From: Pseudacidovorax sp. RU35E | GTDB taxonomy: Bacteria > Pseudomonadota > Gammaproteobacteria > Burkholderiales > Burkholderiaceae_C | Length of the DNA stretch: 64,000 nt | Direction of reading: 5' to 3' | Assembly (NCBI RefSeq): GCF_900156165.1 | Contig: NZ_FTMY01000010.1 | Span: 124,001 to 188,000, forward strand | Part shown: in pieces, positions 35,965 to 43,624 of the stretch | Layout of the letters: each line of letters starts with the position of its first letter | How positions within the stretch are numbered: the stretch's first letter is position 1 | The notes under the pieces: generated by a model | What the model saw: the letters and a program-made list of their open reading frames with translations, nothing else | What the model was told of the DNA's origin: nothing | Databases searched by the model: none | Position numbers and translations under genes: made by a program

Positions 35965-37125
35965 ATGCCCCCCCCCGACAACGTGTTCCCACCCACGCGC
36001 GAGGCCGCCCTTGCCCTCGTGGCCGCGGTGCAGCCCGAGGCCTACGCCCGCACCCGCAACGCGCTCGAAGGCGCCGTCAGCCGGCTCTCCCCCTACTTCA
36101 CGCACGGCCTGCTGACCCTGCCGGAGGTGCTGGCCGGCGTGGCGGCGCGGCATCCGCTGCACCGCGGGCACCGCTTCGTCATGGAGCTGGGCTGGCGCGA
36201 GTACTTCCGCCATGTCTGGCAGCACCGCGGCGACGGCATCCTGCAGAGCCTGCATCCGGGACCGCTGCCCGACGGGGCCTATGCCGGCGCGATCCCGGCC
36301 GACCTGCGTGAGGCCCGCACGGGCGTGCCGGCCATCGACCGGGCCGTGCGCCAGCTGTATGCGCAGGGCTGGCTCCACAACCACGCCAGGCTCTGGCTCG
36401 CCAGCTACACCGTGCACCTGCGCAAGGTGCACTGGCGTGCCGGTGCCGACTGGATGCTGGCCCATCTGCTGGATGGGGACCTGGCCAGCAACCACCTGAG
36501 CTGGCAGTGGGTGGCGGGCACCGCGAGCACCAAGCCCTATCTCTTCAATGCCGAGAACGTGGCCCGCTTCGCGCCCGCGGACTGGCACAGCCCGGGCAGC
36601 GCCATCGATTGCAGCTACGAGGCGCTCGACGCCCTGGCCCGCAGCACGGCGGTGCCGCCCCCGGCCCACGAACGCCCAGGCCTGCCCGAACCGGCGCCCG
36701 CCCTTCCCCCTCGTCCCGCCACGCCGCCGCCTGCCCGCGCGCGCACGGGCGTCGTCTGGCTGGTCCACCCCTGGGCCTTGCGTGCCCCGCCGGCCGACAT
36801 GGCGCCGGGTGTCGAATGCCTGGGATGGTGGCCTCTGGAAGCGCCCGGCGTGCGCAGCTGGCGGGCCGCGCGCACGGCCTTCGTGCAGGCTGCGATGCGG
36901 CCCCTGGTCGACGACTGCGTCGTCGGCAGTGCGGCCGAACGGGCCGAGGCGCTGGCGGGTGCGCACGCGGTGCATGCGTGGGACGAGCCGCACCTCGCCG
37001 GTCTGTGGCCCGAGGGCGTGCACCTGCATGCCGTGCCCGCGCTCTTCGGCCCGGTGACGCGACGCTGCGACTCCTTTTCGGCCTGGTGGAAGCGGGCGCA
37101 GCCGGCGGCCGGCATCGCCCTGTGA
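35965..37125 (+). CDS. Photolyase/cryptochrome-like FAD-binding protein with a C-terminal extra domain
   Basis: Residues 30-215 match the catalytic FAD-binding half of DNA photolyases (SRLSPYFTHGLLTLPEVLAG, GWREYFRHVW, LHNHARLWLASYTVHLRKVHW, GDLASNHLSWQWVAGT, KPYLFNAENVARFAP), but the usual N-terminal antenna domain is missing. After a Pro/Ala linker (230-260), residues 261-386 form an unrelated-looking alpha/beta region beginning VVWLVHPWALRAP, which is reminiscent of a photolyase antenna domain placed at the wrong end. Whether it repairs DNA, or uses FAD for light sensing or another redox role, is unknown. The 103-base gap before it separates it from the glycosyltransferases. Confidence 0.8.
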   Translation: MPPPDNVFPPTREAALALVAAVQPEAYARTRNALEGAVSRLSPYFTHGLLTLPEVLAGVAARHPLHRGHRFVMELGWREYFRHVWQHRGDGILQSLHPGPLPDGAYAGAIPADLREARTGVPAIDRAVRQLYAQGWLHNHARLWLASYTVHLRKVHWRAGADWMLAHLLDGDLASNHLSWQWVAGTASTKPYLFNAENVARFAPADWHSPGSAIDCSYEALDALARSTAVPPPAHERPGLPEPAPALPPRPATPPPARARTGVVWLVHPWALRAPPADMAPGVECLGWWPLEAPGVRSWRAARTAFVQAAMRPLVDDCVVGSAAERAEALAGAHAVHAWDEPHLAGLWPEGVHLHAVPALFGPVTRRCDSFSAWWKRAQPAAGIAL

Positions 37126-37144
37126 GCACCCGGCGGCTGGCGGC

Positions 37145-39607
37145 TCAGGCCGGCGCCGTGCCCTGAGGTGTGGTGCCCTGGACGGCCGTGCCCTGTGCCG
37201 CCGCCCGGGCCACGGCCTGCTCCGCGGCGCGCGCCGCGATCCAGCCGCCGAAGGCTTCCCAGGGCATGGGCCGCGCGATATGGAAGCCCTGCGCCTTCTC
37301 GCAGCCCATGTGCACCAGCGCGTCCAGCGCCTCGGGGCTTTCCACGCCTTCGGCCACGACCTCGAGCGCCAGGTTGTGGGCCAGGTCGACGATGGCCCGC
37401 ACGATGTTGGCGTCGCTCTGGTCGTCGGCCATCTTCAGCACGAAGGACTTGTCGACCTTGAGCTGGTGCACCGGCAGGTGCTTGAGGTAGGCCAGCGACG
37501 AATAGCCGGTGCCGAAGTCGTCGATGGACAGCCGGAAGCCCATGTCGCCCAGCCGCACCAGCGTGGCCCGCGCGCGCTGCGGGTCGTCCATGATCGCGCT
37601 CTCGGTGATCTCCAGGCAGAAGGCGCTGGCCGGCACCCGGTGGCGGTCCAGGCTGGCCTGCAGACGCCCGATGAGCTGGGTGTCGACCAGGTCCCGGGTC
37701 GAGAGGTTGACCGACACCATCTCCAACCCCTGCGCAGACAGCGTGAGCCAGCAGCGGCAGGCCTCGTCGAAGACCCACTGCGTGAGCCGCCGCACGAAGC
37801 CCGTCTGCTCGGCGAAGGGGATGAAGTGCACCGGCGGCAGCAGCCCCCGCTCCGGATGCTGCCAGCGCAGCAGCGCCTCGGCGGTGCACACCTGGCCGCT
37901 GTCCAGGCTCAGCTTGGGCTGCAGGAACAGCCGCAGCTCGTTGCGCGTGACCGCGCCGCGCAGCTCCGACAGCAGCGACACGGCCACGGCCGTGCTGACC
38001 GACTGCGCGGGCTCGTAGGCCAGCCACTCGCGGCCCTGGCGCTTGGCGGCCTGCAGCGCGGCCTCGGCCCGGCCCACGAGTTCGTCGCCGGTGGCGGCGT
38101 CCTCAGGCCAGCAGGCATAGCCGGCGCTCACCTGCACGTCGATGCGCTGGCCCGCCACCAGCAGCTGCTCGTCGAACAGCCGCACCAGCGACTGGGCCCA
38201 CACCTCCGCCTCGTCCCGGTCCAGGCCCGTGCGAACCGCGGCGAAGGTGTTGCTGCCGATGCGGGCCACGCCGTCGCCCGCCAGCTGCACGCGGGCGTCG
38301 AGCCGCGCGGCCACGGCCTGCAGCACGCCGTCGCCGAAGGCGAAGCCCAGCACGTCGTTGACCAGCTTGAAGCGGTGGATGTCGAGCAGCAGCACGACCA
38401 GCGAGGGCGGCGCCTGCATCTCGTCATCTGCCTCCTCGTGATGGCCCTCGGGCTCGCGGTCCGCGGCCGCACCCGCCCTCGCGAGGGCCCGGGCCAGCGT
38501 GCGCTTGAAGGCCTCGCGGTTGGGCAGGCTGGTCAGGCTGTCATGGAAGGCCAGCCGCGTCACCTCGCTGCGATGCGCGCGCAGGTTCACCCGCATGTCG
38601 TCGAAGTCGCGCGCCAGCATGCCGACCTCGTCCTCGCGCTCGCGCTGGTGGATGGGCACGTCGAAGTTGCCGGCGCCGATGGCCCGGGTGCTGGCAGACA
38701 GTTCGGCCAGCGGCTGCACCGCCTGGCGCACGGCGATGCGGCCGCTGATGGCGAACAGCAGCAGGCCGAGCACCGAGATGAGACCCAGCTGGAACGCCAT
38801 GCCGCGCGTGGCGCCCGTGGCGGGCGCCAGCGAGGCGGCCAGCACCGCCTCCATCCGGCCGTCGAGCATGGACTGCGGCGCGCGGCGCAGCAGCCAGTCC
38901 TGGCCGCCGCGGCGCCATTCGAGGAGGTCTTCGTCCTTCAGGCGGCCCACCGGCGGCGGCTCGCCCTCGGGCAGGCTGTCGATGAGCGGCCTCAGCGGCC
39001 CTGGGCCGTCGCTGGCCAGCAGCATCAGCTGCAGTTGCGCCAGCTCGGTGAAGTCGTGCGCCACGTCGGCGGTGAGTTCGAAGCTCATCAGCACCCAGCC
39101 CACGACCAGGGGCGCGCGGATGGGCACCAGCACGAGCTGATAGACCTTGCCGCGCGACGCGTAGAGCTGGGCGCCGTCGGTGGCCGGATGGGCCGCCAGC
39201 AGGCGCAGTTGCGCCGCGCTCAGGCGCAGCGACACATCGCCGGGGCTCTCGGCCAGCCAGCGGAACTGGGCGTCGAGCGAGGCCGCGGTGCTGGCGCCGA
39301 TGCGGGCGATGCCGTTGCCCAGGGCCGAGGCCAGCGTGTCTGCATCGCCGGCCGCCAGCGCTTCCCGGAAGCCATAGTCCGAAGCCAGCACCGAGGCCGC
39401 CTCGTGCAGCCGCTGCTGGCGCTGGGCCAGCAGGTTGCGCCAGATGCCTTCGCCCACCATCAGGCGCTGCTGCACGTCGGTGCGCGCCTGCTGCCACAGC
39501 GACTGCCGGGCGGCCCAGAAGGTGCCGGCCTGGATGAACAGCAGCAGCACCAGCATCACCATCGCGATCCGGTTGACCAGCGATGCGCGATAAAAGGCAC
39601 GGATCAT
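37145..39607 (-). CDS. Membrane GGDEF/EAL protein with degenerate GGDEF, likely c-di-GMP phosphodiesterase
   Basis: The 820-residue protein has TM1 (about 12-32), a periplasmic sensor region to about residue 270, TM2 (about 271-290), HAMP, a GGDEF domain and an EAL domain. The GGDEF signature is replaced by GSNTF (451-455), so cyclase activity is unlikely. The EAL domain keeps the catalytic set: EALLRW, NLS in VSVNLSTRDL, CLEITESAIM, DDFGTGYSSL, the Lys in KVDKSFV and AEGVES. It should hydrolyse c-di-GMP at the membrane. Its start overlaps the stop of the cupredoxin gene by four bases, so the two are one operon. Confidence 0.9.
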   Translation of the reverse strand: MIRAFYRASLVNRIAMVMLVLLLFIQAGTFWAARQSLWQQARTDVQQRLMVGEGIWRNLLAQRQQRLHEAASVLASDYGFREALAAGDADTLASALGNGIARIGASTAASLDAQFRWLAESPGDVSLRLSAAQLRLLAAHPATDGAQLYASRGKVYQLVLVPIRAPLVVGWVLMSFELTADVAHDFTELAQLQLMLLASDGPGPLRPLIDSLPEGEPPPVGRLKDEDLLEWRRGGQDWLLRRAPQSMLDGRMEAVLAASLAPATGATRGMAFQLGLISVLGLLLFAISGRIAVRQAVQPLAELSASTRAIGAGNFDVPIHQREREDEVGMLARDFDDMRVNLRAHRSEVTRLAFHDSLTSLPNREAFKRTLARALARAGAAADREPEGHHEEADDEMQAPPSLVVLLLDIHRFKLVNDVLGFAFGDGVLQAVAARLDARVQLAGDGVARIGSNTFAAVRTGLDRDEAEVWAQSLVRLFDEQLLVAGQRIDVQVSAGYACWPEDAATGDELVGRAEAALQAAKRQGREWLAYEPAQSVSTAVAVSLLSELRGAVTRNELRLFLQPKLSLDSGQVCTAEALLRWQHPERGLLPPVHFIPFAEQTGFVRRLTQWVFDEACRCWLTLSAQGLEMVSVNLSTRDLVDTQLIGRLQASLDRHRVPASAFCLEITESAIMDDPQRARATLVRLGDMGFRLSIDDFGTGYSSLAYLKHLPVHQLKVDKSFVLKMADDQSDANIVRAIVDLAHNLALEVVAEGVESPEALDALVHMGCEKAQGFHIARPMPWEAFGGWIAARAAEQAVARAAAQGTAVQGTTPQGTAPA

Positions 39608-40224
39608 GGCGGGGCCGTCTGCACCGGCAGGCGGGCGCTCACCTTGGCTGCGTCGCGCCCCACCTCCAGTGCCACGGTGGCGGGCACGTCGCCCACGGGC
39701 AACGCGGCATGCCAGGCGCGCAGCTGGTAGCCGCCCGGCGGCACGTCCTTGAGCACCAGCCGTCCCTGGGCATCGGTGCGGCCGTAGAAGGGCGTGTCCA
39801 GCACCAGCACCCAGCCCACCATCTCGTCGTGGATGTTGCAGCCCAGCACCACCACACCGGGCATGTCGAACAGCACCGGATTGGCGGGGCGGCCGATGTA
39901 GAGCTTGAGCTCGAAGCGCTTGGCGGGCGAAAAGGAATAGACGTGGTGGCGGACTTCGTCCCGGTTCGGGAAGTCCACCGACGTGCCGCGCGTGACCACC
40001 AGCACCTCGGGCATGAAGCGCCGTTGGGCCTGGGCCAGCTCCATGCCCTTCAAGGGCCGCACCAGCGCTGCGGCCGCGGGCGATTCGAGGAACACCACCG
40101 CCTGCGCCAGCGGCCGCCCGGCGGCATCGACCACGCCCACGTCGACCGTTGCGGCGCGGCAGCCCAGCGACAACAGGGCCGCGACCAGCGCGCCGGCGGC
40201 GCGCAGGGCAGAAATCGCCGGCAT
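39604..40224 (-). CDS. Periplasmic cupredoxin-domain protein (methylamine-utilisation type)
   Basis: This 206-residue protein has an N-terminal signal peptide ending near residue 24 (SLGCRAA), a blue-copper fold with candidate ligands H93/H94 (VRHHVYSF), C129, H132 and M135 (GCNIHDEMVG), and a C-terminal carboxypeptidase-regulatory-like segment (GRLVLKDVPPGGYQLRAWHA). It would bind copper in the periplasm and either carry electrons or act as a sensor partner. It lies 19 bases after the DUF4394 gene and overlaps the GGDEF/EAL gene, which suggests that it feeds a signal to that enzyme. Confidence 0.83.
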   Translation of the reverse strand: MPAISALRAAGALVAALLSLGCRAATVDVGVVDAAGRPLAQAVVFLESPAAAALVRPLKGMELAQAQRRFMPEVLVVTRGTSVDFPNRDEVRHHVYSFSPAKRFELKLYIGRPANPVLFDMPGVVVLGCNIHDEMVGWVLVLDTPFYGRTDAQGRLVLKDVPPGGYQLRAWHAALPVGDVPATVALEVGRDAAKVSARLPVQTAPP

Positions 40225-40243
40225 CGGCTTGGCGCGGTCCGGA

Positions 40244-41206
40244 TCAGGGCTCGATGGCGAAGCCCAGCACCGGTGCGCCCTGGCCCAGCGTGCCCAGCAG
40301 CGTGCTGCTGCCGGATTCGAGGCGGATGCGGTAGAGCTGCGTGGGCGAGGTGGGCGTGAGGCGGATGGCCGCCAGGGCGTCGTTGTCGCGGTCGGCGATG
40401 TCGAACTGCACGGCCTCGATGCGGCCCATGCCGAGCGAGCCCACGGTCGTGAGCTGGCCAGTGTGGGGCAGCACCACCGGCGTGACGCCCTCCAGGCTGC
40501 CCTGCAGCAGCAGCCAGCCCTGCGAGGCTTCGATGGCGTAGTTGCTGGTGAGCTTCGGATCGCGCTTGTTGTAGGTGTAGGCCACGGCCTTGACGCAGGC
40601 GCCCTTGCCGGCGCCCGAATCGCTGGCCGCATAGACCAGGCGGCCATCGAGTTGCAGGCCGGGGGTGTCGGGCTCGTTGTCGACCACCTCGTTCGTGAGC
40701 GGATGCAGGCGGAAGTTCTGGCCGGCGCAATTGACCACCCGCAGGCGGTCGACCACGGGATTGAAGTTCATCCCGTAGGTCTCGCGGGCATCCATCGGCA
40801 CCGAGGTGGCAGCCGCCGCCACGGGCTTGGCCTCGCCGGTGTCGGTGGCCAGCAGGTACAGGCGGCCACTGCGCGTGAGGGCGTAGAGCTGGCCGTAGGC
40901 GACGCGGAAATCGATCCCCACCACCGGGTCCCCGGACGGCAGCCCCGTGACCGGACGGCTGGCCTGCTCGACGCCGGGCTGCGCAGCCGAGTAGCGGTGC
41001 AGCACGCCGTCGGCCGTGAGCGTCCACAGCGTGTGCGATGCCGCGGCGCGTGCCACCGGCGCCGGCTGCCCGGGCCGGGGGGCCGCCATCGGCTGCGCGG
41101 CCTGGGCGGCGGCCATGCCGGGCGCCAGGAGGAAGGCGAGCAGGCTGCCAGTGGCAGCCAGGCCCGCGGCGGAGCGCGCACGGCGCATGCAGATGGACTG
41201 GGTCAT
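40244..41206 (-). CDS. DUF4394 domain protein, exported
   Basis: This 320-residue protein has a signal peptide (RSAAGLAATGSLLAFLLAPGMAAAQA) and then a repeating beta-structure of the DUF4394 family (TLWTLTADGVLHRYSA, YGMNFNPVVDRLRVVN, RLVYAASDSGAGKG, LYRIRLESGSSTLLGTLG), thought to be a seven-bladed propeller. The function is unknown. It is the first gene of the minus-strand operon with the cupredoxin and the phosphodiesterase. Confidence 0.82.
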   Translation of the reverse strand: MTQSICMRRARSAAGLAATGSLLAFLLAPGMAAAQAAQPMAAPRPGQPAPVARAAASHTLWTLTADGVLHRYSAAQPGVEQASRPVTGLPSGDPVVGIDFRVAYGQLYALTRSGRLYLLATDTGEAKPVAAAATSVPMDARETYGMNFNPVVDRLRVVNCAGQNFRLHPLTNEVVDNEPDTPGLQLDGRLVYAASDSGAGKGACVKAVAYTYNKRDPKLTSNYAIEASQGWLLLQGSLEGVTPVVLPHTGQLTTVGSLGMGRIEAVQFDIADRDNDALAAIRLTPTSPTQLYRIRLESGSSTLLGTLGQGAPVLGFAIEP

Positions 41207-41443
41207 TGCGTAATTTTCGACACTTTCTTCTACAACTTGAGTACGGGACCACCACAAAAAGCGCCCCTTTGGCGCCGGCGCGACACGCCCCGCGATAGCC
41301 CCACGGCCGTACGGGCGTGCGAAAAACCGTCCAATCCGCGCCGGACCCGACTCAAGTACGCCGCCCGCCGGCCGAAATGGAGGATTGGGAATGTTCCCCC
41401 TTCTGGGCGGCGCACGGTGGGAACCGGCGGGCCGCGCTCTGCC

Positions 41444-43582
41444 GTGAACCTGCTGTTGCCCCGTTACGACGCCTGGATCGTCGCCGCCTCGATCCTGATC
41501 GCCACCTTCGCGTCCTACGTGGCGCTGGACCTGGCCAAGCGGGTGCACACCCGCGACGTGATCGTCTCGCGCACCTGGTGCGCCGCCGGCTCGCTGGTGA
41601 TGGGCACCGGCATCTGGTCGATGCACTTCGTGGGCATGCTGGCCTACTCCCTGCCCATCGAGCTGGGCTACACCTACGCGCTCACGGCCATGTCCTGGCT
41701 GGCCGCCGTGGCGGTGTCGGCCCTGGCACTGCAGCTCGCGGCCAAGCGCTCGCTCAGCGCGCAATCGCTGCTGTACGGCTCGGCCGCCATGGCGCTGGGC
41801 ATCTGCGCCATGCACTACCTGGGCATGGCCGCCATCGACGTGGTGCCGGGCATCCGCTGGAACTGGTCGATGGTCGCCGTCTCGGCGCTGATCGCCTGGG
41901 GCGCCTCGGCCGCAGCCCTGTTGCTGTTCTTCCTGGTGCGCGACAGCGAAGGGGGCAGGGCACGGCTGCTGCAGCTGGGCGCGGCCGTGGTCATGGGCCT
42001 GGCCATCAGCGGCATGCACTATGCGGGCATGGCCGCGGCGAGCTTCCAGGTGGGCAGCGTCTGCCTGAGCGCCGGCGAGCTCGGCGGCAAGAGCCTGGGC
42101 CTGACGGTCATGGCGGCCACACTGCTGATGCTGATGCTCACGCTGTTCACCTCGGTGCTGGACGCCCGGCTGCGCGGCCGCACCATGCAGCTGGCGCGAT
42201 CGCTGAAGGAGGCCAACCACCAGCTCCAGGAGGCGAACGAGGAACTGCACCGCCGCGCCTTCCTCGACCCGCTCACCGACCTGCCCAACCGCGTGCTGTT
42301 CGACGATCGCCTGGCCCATGCGCTGACGCGCCTGGATGGCGGCAAGGAGAAGCTGGCGGTGCTGTTCGTGGACCTGGACGGCTTCAAGCCGGTCAACGAT
42401 TCCTTCGGCCACTCGCTGGGCGATGCCGTGCTGCGCGAAGCCGCCCAACGGCTGAGCGGGGTGGCCCGCAGCACCGACACCGTGGCGCGCATCGGCGGCG
42501 ACGAGTTCGTCGTGCTGATGGAGAACGTGGCCTATGCGGCCGACTGCACCGAACTGGCCTGCCGGATCGTGGAGGCCATCCGCGCGCCCTTCCCGGTCGG
42601 TCAGCGGCCGGTGCAGATCTCGGCCTCGGTGGGCATCGTCGTCTATCCCGACCATGGCGAGCGGCACAAGTTGGTGGCCTGCGCCGACGCTGCCATGTAT
42701 GCGGCCAAGCGCGCCGGCGGCGGCAACTATGCGCTGTTCGAGTCGCGCATGGGCACCAATGCCGAGGAGCAGCTGGGCCTGCAGTCGGATCTGCGTGAGG
42801 CCATCCAGCGCGGCCAGCTGGCGCTGCACTACCAGCCCAAGATCGACGGCAAGCGCAACCAGATCCGCGGGGTGGAGGCCCTGCTGCGCTGGACCCATCC
42901 GCGCCTGGGGCCCCTGAGCCCCCTGGTGTTCATCCCGCTGGCCGAGCGCTTCGGCCTGATCAATTCCCTGGGCCATTGGGTGATCGAGGAGGCCTGCCGC
43001 CAGATTGCGCAATGGGAGACCGAAGGCTTGCACATGCGGGTGGCCATCAACCTGTCGGCCCACCAGTTGCGCGAGCCCGACCTGGTGGTGCGCATTGCCG
43101 ATGCCCTGGGCCGCAACCGCGTTTCGGCCGAACAGCTGCTGTGCGAGATCACCGAGACCGTGGCCATGGAGGACGTGGCCGCCACGCAGCGCGTGTTCGA
43201 AGGCCTGTCGCGCATCGGCGTGTACCTGGCCATCGACGACTTCGGCACCGGCTACTCCAGCCTGAGCTACCTGCGCCAGCTGCCGGCTCGCCAGCTCAAG
43301 ATCGACCGCAGCTTCGTGAGCGACCTGGAGACGAGCGCCGACGCGCGGGCCGTGGTCGATGCCGTGGTGCGCCTGTCGCACGCGCTGGGCCTGCGCGTGG
43401 TGGCCGAGGGCGTCGAGACCGTCGGCCAGCGCGACATCCTGCTGGCGATGGGCTGCGACGAGCTGCAGGGCTTCTTCTTCGCCCGGCCGATGCCGGCGGA
43501 CGACCTGCTGGCGTGGAGCCTCGGCCGGCGGCCGGCCGACACCCATGGCGAGTTCTCGCCCTCGGTGATCGCGTCGCTCTAG
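41444..43582 (+). CDS. MHYT-GGDEF-EAL membrane signalling protein
   Basis: The 712-residue protein has a seven-span MHYT sensor with three characteristic motifs (SMHFVGML, AMHYLGMAA, GMHYAGMAA) thought to hold copper and to sense oxygen, carbon monoxide or nitric oxide, then a coiled segment, an intact GGDEF (351-355) and an EAL domain with EALLRW, NLS, DDFGTGYSS and AEGVE. Both activities could be present; an RxxD inhibitory site is not evident. The GTG at 41444 is used because it precedes the first span directly; an upstream GTG at about 41416 is possible. It is divergent from the DUF4394 operon. Confidence 0.88.
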   Translation: MNLLLPRYDAWIVAASILIATFASYVALDLAKRVHTRDVIVSRTWCAAGSLVMGTGIWSMHFVGMLAYSLPIELGYTYALTAMSWLAAVAVSALALQLAAKRSLSAQSLLYGSAAMALGICAMHYLGMAAIDVVPGIRWNWSMVAVSALIAWGASAAALLLFFLVRDSEGGRARLLQLGAAVVMGLAISGMHYAGMAAASFQVGSVCLSAGELGGKSLGLTVMAATLLMLMLTLFTSVLDARLRGRTMQLARSLKEANHQLQEANEELHRRAFLDPLTDLPNRVLFDDRLAHALTRLDGGKEKLAVLFVDLDGFKPVNDSFGHSLGDAVLREAAQRLSGVARSTDTVARIGGDEFVVLMENVAYAADCTELACRIVEAIRAPFPVGQRPVQISASVGIVVYPDHGERHKLVACADAAMYAAKRAGGGNYALFESRMGTNAEEQLGLQSDLREAIQRGQLALHYQPKIDGKRNQIRGVEALLRWTHPRLGPLSPLVFIPLAERFGLINSLGHWVIEEACRQIAQWETEGLHMRVAINLSAHQLREPDLVVRIADALGRNRVSAEQLLCEITETVAMEDVAATQRVFEGLSRIGVYLAIDDFGTGYSSLSYLRQLPARQLKIDRSFVSDLETSADARAVVDAVVRLSHALGLRVVAEGVETVGQRDILLAMGCDELQGFFFARPMPADDLLAWSLGRRPADTHGEFSPSVIASL

Positions 43583-43605
43583 CCTGCGCCCCGGCAGCGG
43601 CAGCG

Positions 43606-43622
43606 GCAGCGGCCGCCGCTGC
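43606..43622. terminator. Hairpin between convergent mhyt and pilY1 genes
   Basis: GCAGCGG and CCGCTGC pair around CCG directly after three GGCAGC repeats in the 42-base gap between the two stops. A short CTCTTAC follows. Its role in ending transcription from either side is inferred from position. Confidence 0.4.
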
Positions 43623-43624
43623 TC

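Noticed and set aside
41230-41360. ACTTGAGT and ACTCAAGT inverted repeat between the DUF4394 and MHYT genes
   Set aside because: The arms are more than 100 bases apart and only eight bases long, which is not convincing without comparative data.
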